Assembly: GCA_001465935.1 (NCBI GenBank)
Contig: LNKV01000027.1
Span: 62,001 to 126,000 of the forward strand
Length of the DNA: 64,000 nt
Source: Clarireedia homoeocarpa
Taxonomy: Eukaryota > Ascomycota > Leotiomycetes > Helotiales > Rutstroemiaceae
Direction of reading: 5' to 3'
Both the position numbers and the translations under genes were made by a program. Below the pieces are notes generated by a model. It was given only the letters and a program-made list of their open reading frames with translations, did no database searches and was not told the DNA's origin. This document shows positions 11,575-21,539 of this stretch, piece after piece (within the stretch, counting starts at the first letter, position 1; the number at the start of each line of letters is the position of its first letter).

Positions 11575-13070
11575 AGGGAATGTTTGTTTGTTTGTTTGTT
11601 TGGGGGAATGGGGGATTTTGGTTAGAAGTCGTTGAAGACTCGATTTGGGAAAATAAATGAAGAGTGATAACGGTCAGAGTAGTGGCTGTTTAGCTTCCGA
11701 ACTAGAGCGATTGGGTTGGATTGGATTGGATTGGTCTGGTATAGTCTGGTATATTCTGGTATAGTCTGGTATGAATTGGTATGAATTGGTATGAATTGGT
11801 TTGAATTAGTATGAATTGGTTTGAATTGGTTTGAAATGATTTGAATTGGTTTGAATTTGGTTTGAACTTGGTTTAGATAGAAAAGCGTGGGAACAATGGG
11901 GGATCACGACGCGGATGTGGTTGGTTCCCGTCGAGACAGAGTCTGGAGGAAGATTATGCGCAATGGGTCAGTTGAATAAGGAGGAAGCTGAAAGATGGTA
12001 TTCTCTGCGTGATTCTTGAAATATGGCCAGAAATGGCCAGAAAGGGAATAAAAGACAGAAACCGTGACTACCGATGACGTGAGACTGGAAGGCTATCCGC
12101 AATACGACCCGTAGTTGGTTTGGGATAGTATGAGATGGATTGATCCAGATTGAAGCAGACTGATGCAGATTGATGCAGATTGATGCAGATTGATGCAGAT
12201 TGAAGCAGAAAAGGATTAGAAAGAGTCAAAGGAAATGAAACGCGGTGTAGTCATCATGGATTGAATTCAGGCATATTGGTTGAATGGGAAGTCTGGCAGC
12301 GGTGTCTTTTCACTCATCAACAACATCGATCCATCATAGAAGGAATCTGATCGCCAGGCAAAGTAAGCTTGTGTAGGGAAGATGGTGAGCAATGATGGAC
12401 GATGGGCGATGGGCGATACGAACGAGAGAAGAGGAAGAGGAAGAGGAGGAGAAGGAGAAGGAGAAGAAGGAGATGAGGGGGGAGAGAGAGATAGAGAGCG
12501 AGCGAGAGGGAGCCGAAGCCATCGCGAGCAGACGATGGGGGGAGACCATCGAACAAACTTCATCAGATTCCCACCGATTCCCACAGATTCCCACCGATTC
12601 CCACCGATTCCCACCGCTTCCCACAGATTCCCATCGATTCTTGGAAATAAACATCTGCCCAAATGAGGCTGGATATGCACTTGGATGTGCACTTGGATGT
12701 GCATGGCGTGGAGATGGTGTATTTTGGTAGCGGTTGGTGGGGTCACGGCGAAATGGCAAAGGTTGAAGTGCGATGACGGAGAACAATACCATTGCTAAAG
12801 ATCGCCCCACCTTTTCCCGATCGGGTGGCGGAACCTGCGTGCCAGCCGATCTTATTTGGATGCAATAATACTTCTTTGGGTTAGATTGCAAGATCTATGG
12901 CTCCATTTCCAGGTTTATACGATCCCAGGTACACGGAATTCTGCTACCCGAAAAGACACTTACGGGAACAGTTCTGGTAGGTAATCAACAAGCCTTCAAT
13001 TCCGACCCTTTGCCCAAGGACCCTTGAATACAAACACAAACACAAACACAAACACAAACACTACAAGTAC
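11575..13070. repeat. Dense cluster of short tandem repeats upstream of CRY-DASH
   Basis: No gene is supported. Arrays seen: (TTTG)n at 11583-11602; degenerate TTGGA / TGGTATGAAT / TGGTTTGAAT units at 11703-11878; a 10-bp TGATGCAGAT array at 12140-12210; a purine-only GAGGA tract at 12421-12520; a 10-11 bp CCACCGATTC / CCACAGATTC array at 12561-12640; and (ACAAAC)n at 13028-13061. The purine and GATTCC tracts give spurious long ORFs on both strands. Confidence 0.75.
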
Positions 13071-14140
13071 ATCCAAGTCTTGCTCCTCTTCTTGCTTCGA
13101 GGAAATCCTCATGCTGCCCGCCGCCTTCCCATCTGCCGTCGAGATCTGAGGACGTGCGCCATCTTCCCACGAAACTCCGATCGTACTTGGTATACTGGAC
13201 GCTCCCGTCCAATTGAGCCGCGCAATTTATGTGATTGTCGTGCGACCAATCGCGTCAACCCAAATCAATGTCGTCTTACGCATCTCTTGTGCACCGATGG
13301 GCAACGTGCTGTGCAACCATCTTCACATCGCAGCATCGCCGTTGAATCTAGTTCGCTAATAAATGTCCAGCCGTCGTCGCACAATCTCGGAAATGACAAC
13401 TACTGTATACGAGTACCATACCAGCAAAAACAAGCCCCTTCTTACTTCTTACCCTTTGCTAATCCATATGGGCTCGCCGGAACCTTGCATTAGTCTGGCC
13501 GTTGAAGTGGTTGAGTTGGTCATTATGGGAATCCCTACCCTTAATTACAGTAGCTGAAATGAGCCTTTCCCGAAATCCCCTGGGCACGGTACTGTAGTCA
13601 TAAGACTTGCTATCGCCCATTGGTTGTCCCACGTTAGGCTCTATCTAGCAGACCCCAACTATTTGTGAACGACACTTCTCCATTATCCCAAAGATAAATA
13701 CACACCGTCCAAAACGGCCACTAACAAGCAGGAAGGCTCTGCCTGCTCCATAACCGTGAGGCTCGATGGCGGCCTTGTGTGCTGTGCCGTGATATTCAAC
13801 TCATCAAGGATACGTTGAAAATTATTTATCGAGAAGCATAACACTCCCGCATTCAGTGACGTGCATGATTGATATTGCAGGAAGTATGCAGATTCAACTT
13901 GGCATGTCGTGTGACGGTCAACGTCCCGAGATCTGCGCCTACCATCATCCTATTAAATAGATGACACTGGATCATACAGGGTGTGGCCAAGTGTCCACTG
14001 TCTATTTCAGAATGGAAACATTTCGACCTCCCATGATGATATTGGGCATTCTAAGGTGGAAGTCTTCGATCGCGCTGCCCTGCTCTACGAGCCACATCAA
14101 CTCTCTAATGCTAATCAAAGCTAATCATTCGAAGTGATGA
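13071..14140. other. Intergenic, nothing recognised
   Basis: Two overlapping short plus-strand frames near 13080-13557 have no start context, domain or homologue that I recognise. Nothing else was seen. Confidence 0.4.
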
Positions 14141-14157
14141 GGAAGCTTAGTAGCTAC

Positions 14158-14720
14158 TGTAAAGGGATAGGAATGTGTCGTCGGAGTACACAGTAAACAC
14201 ACTACTTTAGCTGTGTTCAAGAGAGAAGGAGGATATTGATTGAAGTAGCTAAGCTACAGCTATATATACCCAGGAATAGCCTGGAACGGGAGTACAATAC
14301 TCCGGCCATTCAGTGTACACTCAGCCCCACTACACTACCTGTACTTTCCGATATTTGCTGTCTAGTACTAAATAATAAAGGCTTTATTGATTGACTTCTC
14401 TCTTTCTGAGATTCTCAGTCTTATTTATAAGGCTTACTGAGAGTCTCGGCCGAGAGAGAGGTTATATAATATTGCCGATATATTTCGCCGATGCAGGTGT
14501 CGGGATCAATTGATGATAACTAACTATATATATTATAGTCAAGTGATTCTTTTCGTGATAAATATTTGTTTTATAATTCTTTAATATAATTATTTATTAT
14601 TATTATTATTTAATATTAGATTAATTAGTTTATTCGATCTACCTCTATATACTTCCCGGTTTATATATATTATATCCGCGACAAATATATTATAAATATA
14701 TATATCTTTAATTAACTACT
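14158..14720. mobile_element. Possible degraded LTR-like sequence next to AT-rich island
   Basis: A stretch beginning TGTAAAGG at 14158 contains a TATATATACC box (14261) and an AATAAAGG polyadenylation-like signal (14371) about 110 bases apart, as in an LTR promoter/terminator. It is followed by AT-rich DNA (14,500-14,720) made mostly of TATTAT/AATATA runs. No target-site duplication, partner LTR or reading frame was found, so this is only a suggestion. AT enrichment fits RIP of an old repeat. Confidence 0.2.
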
Positions 14721-14738
14721 GACCGTTAACTGATTAGA

Positions 14739-14800
14739 GGCTGACTGCTGGCTGACTGCTGGCTTACTGGCGACTGACTGCCGGCTGACTGCTGGCTCTA
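14739..14800. repeat. GGCTGACTGCT tandem repeat
   Basis: Four to five imperfect copies of an 11-13 bp unit, GGCTGACTGCT with GGCTTACTGGC and ACTGCC variants, sit on the edge of the AT-rich island. Confidence 0.7.
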
Positions 14801-15469
14801 CTTCGAGTATCGATTTTGGATTTACGTAACATTTATTCGAGGTCTAGTTGCCTCTGCAATCTCTTGGTCTCCTCTTGGAAATTTCGCATCAATCCAAGCT
14901 CAAAGGGAGAATAGGCCGCCCAATGATGGAAGTACATAAGCTCTGCACTGTAATATCAGCTGTAAGCAAACTTGGAGAATCGGCCCATGATTATCCTGAA
15001 CTACTTCACCTAGTGACATCTTCCCAGTCTTTATTTCATCCGACTGACCCTTGAATGCTCGTATAGAACTTGGACTTTTCCATTGCGAGAGGATGAATCT
15101 AAAGCAGTACGGTATATACACTGTTCACTTTCTTAGACAGGCTGGTATATCTCAGTTTTCTCGTATTGATCTGGCAGAACCGAGTCCTCTAGTAACGTAT
15201 TATGAATATGAATTGTTTGAATTAGTAGCCTAGAAGCTTCTCAGCTGTTCAATAACATTCGGTTTATGGGCAGATATTTTTCAGCTGGTGCGGGGATTAA
15301 TGTTACACTTTTTCTTCAGCAAAAGCGAATACGAGGCGCAGTCCAATATCCACGTAAGTCCTGCATATATACCGAAAGTCTTAGTAAAATAGCTACCTCC
15401 GCAGGTTGAAGTAATACAATACAAAGTTCAAGGACCCTGCATCAAAGAGAGCAGTAAGGGTAAGGATTT

Positions 15470-15475
15470 TATAAA
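15470..15475 (+). promoter_or_regulatory. TATA box of small secreted protein gene
   Basis: TATAAA lies 111 bases upstream of the ATG at 15586 and is followed by a CA-rich leader with CAACATCATCAAG, typical of strongly expressed fungal secreted-protein genes. Confidence 0.45.
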
Positions 15476-15585
15476 GACTTGGGTCCCCCCATTACCGAGC
15501 AAAACTATTCCATCCATCATCAAAACCTCAGTCTACTACACAACAATCAACATCATCAAGACTAGCCCAACCTCAAAGTCTCAGT

Positions 15586-15927
15586 ATGCGTTATTCCGTA
15601 CTTCTCGTCCTCGCCGCTGGCCTCCTCGTCCAAGCCGACAACTGCAAGCATGGTCTCGACTACTGTGGCCAAGGTCTCCTCCACAAAGGTGCCCACTCTT
15701 GACAATTCATGCCTTCTTGATTGTACTTATATACTAAGAATTCGTCAGGAAATTACTACAATGATATCATCGGCTCATTGCAATCTGCTGGCCAGTCGAC
15801 AGATCAAGATCACGTCAACTACTCTCTCTTTTACTGCCGTGGCGACGATGATATCCCTTTCCAGAAATTTTGTGGTGCCGGGCGATGCACCGATGGGGGA
15901 TCCGGTAAAAGTGACTACTGTTCTTAG
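15586..15927 (+). CDS. Small secreted cysteine-rich protein, effector candidate
   Basis: Two exons, 15586-15688 and 15749-15927 (60-nt intron with a non-consensus GTGCCC donor), 93 aa. A signal peptide covers residues 1-17 (hydrophobic, ends VQA). The mature ~76 residues contain six Cys in an NCKHGLDYC ... FYC ... FC ... RC ... YC pattern and a GNYYNDI motif directly after the splice junction. I recall similar proteins across plant-associated ascomycetes with the same C(x)6C / KGNYY / SLFYC layout. Size, signal peptide, even Cys number and position between AT-rich islands fit an apoplastic effector. No function is known to me. The splice site is supported by the frame only. Confidence 0.72.
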
Positions 15928-17113
15928 GAGGTTGAGGCGTTAAGAAAGGGGGAAATAGGGCCCACAGAGATATGCTTTGTTATGCAGATCTGATGATATC
16001 AAAAGTACACACATGCCCTTTTTAATTTGCGGAGGTTTCATGATGGATACTATTGGGAATGTATTTTAAGCTATATATAGTGCGGTCAATCAGATTCGTA
16101 TTGCGTCCTAGCTAAAGCTACCAAAACCCGTAACTGAATCCAGGTAAATCTTGTGTGGGCTTGAAGAGGTATCGTATTATTGTCTCACCGGTCTCTATAT
16201 AATGAATGGCCTTAATGCCGCTCTGAGCACGATTTATATCAGGGAGTGGGATGAAGGAATTAGGGCTCGGGGGATAGATGACCCGAAGAGGTAGAGAAAT
16301 AGAGGCCAATCGGCCGATAAATAAAGTTAATACCTTAACTATTTTATAAAAGAAGAATAAGGAGAGGGGAAAATAATAATAATAAGTTTATATCTAATTA
16401 GAATTTTATTATTCGGTTTTAATTATTTTATTATAATAAAATTATAAATATATAGTTAATTAATTAATAAAAAACCAGACTTAGATCCATATATTCTAAA
16501 TAAAGTTCAATAAATAATATAATATATAATATATAATAGTTAGTAGATAAAGATAAAAGTAATAGATCCAACGCTCCGCTAGCTCTCCGAGGGCCACTGC
16601 CGTGGAGGCCGACTATCTCGGTATTAGAGCATTCAAGACTGTTTTGACCATACATATAAAACCTAAACGTTTAGATTATCAGACAGTCAGGTCTCTATTT
16701 CAAGCCTATCTAAACTAATATACATCTCTTCATCCACCACCGATCAAAACTCCCTGTCGAAGCATTCCGAAGTGTTCGATACTTTTGTTTACCACAAGCA
16801 AAATTAAATACAATCATTTAGTTCTCTGGATAAACAGAATCGCTCAGTCCTTAACCCAAATCCCTACAGTATGGTAGTAGTATACAAGTACAAGTAGTAG
16901 CAGTAGTAGTAAACCGACAAGCCGAGTCAAGTCATTTCTGACTCATCCATACCCCACGATGACTCGAACGCGAATATCCGCCCTCGATATAAATATTCCG
17001 CATTCCGCCCCTCCTACCCTACCCTACGGCTTCACAATCAATACAATACAAATATGCACATAGATATAGATTTCAAGTTCAGTTACTCATACAAGTAAAA
17101 AAGAAAAAAAATC
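15928..17113. other. Intergenic with AT-rich island
   Basis: The 16,310-16,560 stretch is extremely AT-rich (TATAAT/TAATTA runs) and looks RIP-eroded. A short minus frame at 16118-16309 could be a fragment of an old element but has no domain I can name. From 16,700 on, CAAGTAGTAGCAG runs and a CCCTACCCTACC run precede the GNAT gene. Confidence 0.5.
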
Positions 17114-18027
17114 ATGACCTCCTCCTCCTCCTCCTCCTCCTCCTCCTCCTACTCCGCCCAATCCGAGCGGCTCTGGCTCGAGCCATTGAGTGTAGAGAAA
17201 CATATCGACGATTATCACGCGCTAATGATCCATCCGCAAACCCCCGCCTTCTCGTAAGTGCATAAGTGCATACATACATACATACATTCATTCATTTCTC
17301 CCCATCCCAAAACCTCCTTCCTCCCCCCTTCCTAGAACTTCTTCCCCCCCACAGAAATCCATCCATCCATCTCATCTGATCTGATCTCTAACCCTCCCCT
17401 CTCCAAAACTCCATAGAACGCGCTGCGCAACGATCGCCCAAAGCAAGGAATACATGCTCGCGCGGCTCCCGCACGCGGAGAAGCCGTGGATTGAGAATTA
17501 TGCTGTTCTTTTGCGGCCGAGGGTGGAGAAGGAGGAATTGGATGTGGCATTGGAATTGAAGGAAATGACGAAGAAGCCGAAATTGATAGGCGTTGTTGGC
17601 GTGATTAGATTCCAAGAGGGCACTGGAGCAGAGGTCGGGTATGGTGTGCATCCGGAGTATCAGGGGCGGGGCTACGCGACGGAGGCGTTGAGGTTGTTTG
17701 GGGGGTTGTGGTGGGGGAGGAAGAGTATGTTTTGTTTTGTTTTGTTTTGTTTTGTTCTTTTGCTTTTTGTTTATTGTTTTGATATGCTTCGCATGGTAGC
17801 TGGAAGTAGGTTGACTGACTGACTACTTGGTCGATTTGATAGGAGAAGGGGATTGGAATACGTTGGTTGCCGCAGTGGATCCAGAGAATACGGCGAGTGA
17901 GAGGGTGGTGCAGAAGGCGGGATTTAGGAGGGGGGAGCTGCAGGAGGAGGAGTATGAGATGTGGGATGAGAATGGGAAGGGGAGGATGGTGAGGCATAGA
18001 GAGTGGTTGCTGGAGGGACCGTCGTGA
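17114..18027 (+). CDS. GNAT family N-acetyltransferase (copy 1)
   Basis: Exons 17114-17253, 17417-17724, 17843-18027 (introns 163 and 118 nt), 210 aa. After a poly-Ser start coded by a (TCC)n run, the GNAT fold is seen: LWLEPLSVEKH near the start, GVVGVIRFQEGTGAEVGYGVHPEYQGRG (beta4 and the acetyl-CoA loop R/Q-x-x-G-x-G/A; YQGRGYATEAL at ~125-135) and VDPENTASERVVQKAGFRRG near the end. It is RimJ/RimL-like; the substrate is unknown. The second intron carries a (TTTTG)n run. It forms a tandem pair with the next gene, sharing a phase-2 first intron at the same alignment point. Confidence 0.85.
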
Positions 18028-18390
18028 TGAGTTGGGATGTGACTTTTGTCGTGGAGTTTAATTTTGGCATATTCTGTAGAATTGAGACTTGGTAATCGTG
18101 AAGAGGAATGAATGGCAGTGATAGAACACTGATTTTCGGATTGGCTCTCCATGTTCCGTGATTTTCTTGCAGTAGACCAGATGGATTTGAAGGATGTATA
18201 ATAGATCCAATCATGTCATGTGAGCGTGCCCGGTGTGAGTCACCTGCATGTTAGTACTCCAAATGCGAGTAGTAAAGCCGTCTCCTTCAATTCTTCGATA
18301 TTCTGCTTCACCCTTTCCGCGACTATCATATTTGATCACCCGTCTGATACCATCCCAAAGCCAATATCATCATCCACAGTCCCTCTCATC
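18028..18390. other. Spacer between the tandem GNAT genes
   Basis: 363 bases between the stop of copy 1 and the chosen ATG of copy 2. An in-frame extension upstream of 18391 is open but unlike GNAT sequence, so it is treated as leader. Confidence 0.45.
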
Positions 18391-19163
18391 ATGTCATCCA
18401 ACACCCCCCTACCCACACAAACACCATACATAGTCCAATCAGAGCATCTCCGTCTCGAGCCCCTAAACCTCAACGACCATCTCCAAGCGTGCCACGTACT
18501 TATGTCCGACCCCCAATGCACACAATGGTCGTAAGCTCTCTCCCTCGCACTCCCTCCCGCAAATCCGAACTCACAAACCCCATAGAACCCGCTTCCCGTA
18601 CACCCTCCAGCAAACCCAAGATTGGATATCCGAGCTCGGTTCCGCTCCAGGCCCACGCCAATGGGCAGTCATCCTTCTCCAGCCCCCTTCCTCGGACACC
18701 AGCACAACCAGCCCAAAAATGATCGGCCTCATCGGCGTCCCCTCCAACAGCACCTTCCCCTCCGGCGGCCTCGCATACCGCTTACACCCCGCCCACTGGG
18801 GCCACGGCTACATGACCTCTGCTATACGGATGTTTCTATCCATGTTCTGGGAATTAGAAGGTTCGTCCTCGTGCGTGTCCGTTCTCGTCCTCGTTCATTT
18901 CATTTCATCTCACTCCAATCTACACAAACAAGGTAAGTAATGCATATTAATCCAAAAGCAAAGCAGAATATAAATCATTCCCGCGTCTTGGAGCAGGTGT
19001 AGACCCCGAGAATCACGGGAGTCGGCGAGTTCTTGAGAAAGCGGGGTTCCGCGAGGGAGAGCTGAAGAAGGAGGAGTATGAGAGGGCGGTGGATAGGGGG
19101 TCCGGGAAGAGGAAGAAGAGTGATATTAGGGTTATGTGGGTTGAGAGGCCGAGTGTGGAGTGA
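18391..19163 (+). CDS. GNAT family N-acetyltransferase (copy 2)
   Basis: Exons 18391-18530, 18586-18860, 18967-19163, 203 aa. Motifs parallel copy 1: LRLEPLNLNDH, MIGLIGVPS, GLAYRLHPAHWGHGYMTSAI, then VDPENHGSRRVLEKAGFREGELKKEEYE. The second intron is read as GTTCGT (18861) to CAG (18966), which gives LEEYKSFPRLGAGVDPEN and restores the strand before VDPEN. The consensus-looking GTAAGT at 18933 would instead leave an unrelated Ser-rich insert. The first intron is phase 2, as in copy 1. A (TGAGG)n run starts at the stop codon. The probable acetyl-CoA loop H-W-G-H-G-Y replaces Q-G-R-G-Y, a conservative variant. Confidence 0.78.
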
Positions 19164-20567
19164 GGTGAGGTGAGGTGAGGTGAGATGGAAAGATGTGTAT
19201 ATTCGTTACTGTACGGACGGGGGTTGGAACTGTGAAAGAGCTTATGATTTGTGGGTGATCTAAATCTATGGTGTAGAAGAGAATAGAGAATTTGCTGATG
19301 TTAAGTTAAGACCGATGGGCAGAATCACTAATTAGAGGATCGTGAATACTCTAGAGCATTGAATTAGAAATATTTCTTATACCCATTACACCGATGGAAT
19401 CGAACCACCAGCCAGAACCCTCAATATCACCTTCTCACTAACCCATGAATCTTGAGCAAGCAAGCTCAGTGGAGCCACCGAACCCATCAGACGGGCCAAG
19501 CTCTACCAATTAATCGCCTTACCTATCTATGGACGGTTATCGAAGAAGCTAAAGCTAATCGTCTCTCCTTAGCACGTGTCGTGTAGCCCACGAACCTCTC
19601 TCTCTCTCTCTCTCGTCTACATGTGTAAGTCTTACATACCATCTTCATACATCCATCCCTCCCTCCTCCCTTCAAACCCTCCAAATCCTAGATCACCCAC
19701 TCATCAGCACGACCCCCACAGCCGAAAATGGGTTTCCACCCCGTACAGTACAGTACACATTTGATTCGGAGTGTGAAAAGGCCAGTTCAACATGGTGTTG
19801 AGAAAGGGAGAGAAGGAAATGAATGCTTAGGTGTTGAGTTGGCGCGGCCAGAGATGTGTCTTGTGGTTGGGAGGTAGGTAGGATATGTATGGCTTGGCTT
19901 GTGGAAGACGGATGAGGAGGCGAAGTTTGTGCATGCTTATTAAGTAAGTTGCGATGCCAGGAATAGGGGAGTGAGGGGTCCTGGTGGGGAGGGAAGGCTG
20001 ATGGAGAGATGTTTGGAAAGTGGTTCGTAGGGGGATCATGAGTGCGCTGATTCATAATAGACTTGTTTGGAATTTGAAAGGCATACGGTATTCAATGTTG
20101 GGAGATGTTAGAATTGATTGTTCGAAACCCATTTGAGTATAAAAAAATCAATGATCAATTTTTGAAGGAATATATCAAGGGAAAACGTAATATAGGAAGA
20201 TAGTCGAATCTGTATTATTTTTAAATACGCCGTATAGTAAAAAATGACTCATTTGATAGGCTGGATCATTTAGAACTAGTGGGGTTACACGTTAATTCAG
20301 TACAGTATCTAACGCGAAATCCTCCTGCAGCCACAGTTACTCCAGTGGCCCACACCCAATCGTTCTTGGTGTATCTTTACTTCTTCTGCCACAACACGTT
20401 GATAGTGTTGATAGGCTGATTTGTCTGGTATGATATTACGAGCGCGACCCTCCTACTAAGATTGATCTCTCTATTTAGAGATTATCAGTGAATACAGACA
20501 ATTTCAGCCCTGATATCCCTCTTACAGATATAAGGAGAAACGCTTGGTCGCCGAACTAAGTTTCACT
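19164..20567. other. Intergenic, nothing firmly recognised
   Basis: Contains a (CT)n run at 19599-19615 and short open frames without domains. The minus strand at 19,385-19,410 has a perfect tRNA B-box-like string but no acceptor stem or A box. The 300 bases before 20568 are the putative promoter of the gasdermin-like gene. Confidence 0.4.
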
Positions 20568-21383
20568 ATGAAAGGTGATCCCGAGTTTGTCATCTTAAAA
20601 TACCAATCGTGGCTGGACACCGAGAAATTTGAAAAGGAAGTGATCGGTGCCATCGTTAAGCAATACCTCAGCCCCGTGCAAGACTACTGCCCCGTCGAAG
20701 AAGCTCAGTGGAACAAACTCAAATTCACTGAAGGATGTCTCACCGATTTTGACCTCACTATTGGCAAAGAAGGCGGCGTCTCGGCCACTGCCTCACTCGA
20801 GTCGCTCGCCGGATTCAACGTCAACGCCGATATGGAAGACAAAGTGCATCTAGAGGGCAAGTTCATCCGGTTCAAGCGGCTGCTGCAGCACGACCAATTT
20901 TTCGACGACCGCAAGACCGACCCGGCTGTCATGAAGACTGTGCCGAGGTGGATCAAATGGCCGTACCTCAACCCGGTGTGGGTGGTGGTGGGCATCATGA
21001 CGTGCGAAGACGTCACAATCAACTTTGAAAACAAGCGCGAGCTGCGGGTTGATGGGCACGTCGAGGCCCCAATTGGAGAAATCACCGTGGCGGGGATGCC
21101 GCCTGGAAACGCTGGAAATCCAAAGGTCGGTGCTGGTGCCTATAAGAAGAAGGCGACCGTGTTCAAGGCCCAGTCCGGCAGGAACCAGATCTTTGCGCTG
21201 GAGCTGAGAAAGGTGACAACCTCCAAGTTCAGGTCGAAGATACTAAAAATGAGAGATTCGGGACCTGTCGTTAATGATGGCCGATTGGCTGCCAATGATT
21301 CAGATGATTCGGATGATTCGGGTGGTGAGGCGGTTCAGGATCTCAAGAAGCCGATTACTGTTGACGAACTCATTCTTGAATAA
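20568..21383 (+). CDS. Gasdermin-like protein (RCD-1 / HET-Q1 type)
   Basis: Intronless, 271 aa. ATG 20568 is chosen because it gives the family-like start MKGDPEFVILKYQSW. Features seen: amphipathic beta-rich ~220-residue body, no signal peptide or TM helix, an alternating ELRVDGHVEAPIGEITVAG segment, then a ~45-residue acidic tail (DSDDSDDSGGE, ...KPITVDELILE). By memory of the family, fungal gasdermin homologues (Neurospora RCD-1, Podospora HET-Q1) have this size and N-terminal pattern and form membrane pores that kill the cell after loss of a short C-terminal inhibitory piece. The convergent neighbour is an S8 protease, the same gene partnership as HET-Q1/HET-Q2. Family call is by pattern memory only. 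Confidence 0.72.
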   Translation: MKGDPEFVILKYQSWLDTEKFEKEVIGAIVKQYLSPVQDYCPVEEAQWNKLKFTEGCLTDFDLTIGKEGGVSATASLESLAGFNVNADMEDKVHLEGKFIRFKRLLQHDQFFDDRKTDPAVMKTVPRWIKWPYLNPVWVVVGIMTCEDVTINFENKRELRVDGHVEAPIGEITVAGMPPGNAGNPKVGAGAYKKKATVFKAQSGRNQIFALELRKVTTSKFRSKILKMRDSGPVVNDGRLAANDSDDSDDSGGEAVQDLKKPITVDELILE

Positions 21384-21539
21384 CTCGGGCCTGCGAAGGG
21401 CAGCGAAGGGGTATTGTTTCTATGTTTAACGAGATACGAATCACTCAGAGCTTGATGTGAAAAATGCAGTTAATTTCTACCTCCCAAGAGTTCACTACCA
21501 TCATAATGGCCCATCTGAGAGGCTTAGAAATAGCATTTA

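Noticed and set aside
12267..12891. Overlapping long frames on both strands (Ser/Leu-rich, HRFPPIPTDS-type repeats)
   Set aside because: Produced by purine-rich and GATTCC tandem repeats; no start context or homologue.
13080..13557. Two overlapping plus-strand frames of 137 and 64 aa
   Set aside because: No domain, no signal peptide, no splice pattern; codon use unlike neighbours.
14158..14500. Full LTR retrotransposon
   Set aside because: Only TATA and poly(A)-like signals are seen; no second LTR, primer-binding site or gag/pol frame, so kept as a low-confidence LTR-like note only.
18861..18966. Alternative donor GTAAGT at 18933 for GNAT copy 2
   Set aside because: It keeps a Ser/Val-rich insert unlike GNAT and, with the best acceptor, would leave only a ~34-nt intron; with the later acceptor it loses the strand before VDPEN.
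19383..19470. tRNA-like B box (GGTTCGATTCC) on the minus strand
   Set aside because: No A box at the right distance and the 3' GGTGTAA has no complementary 5' acceptor strand; not a tRNA gene.
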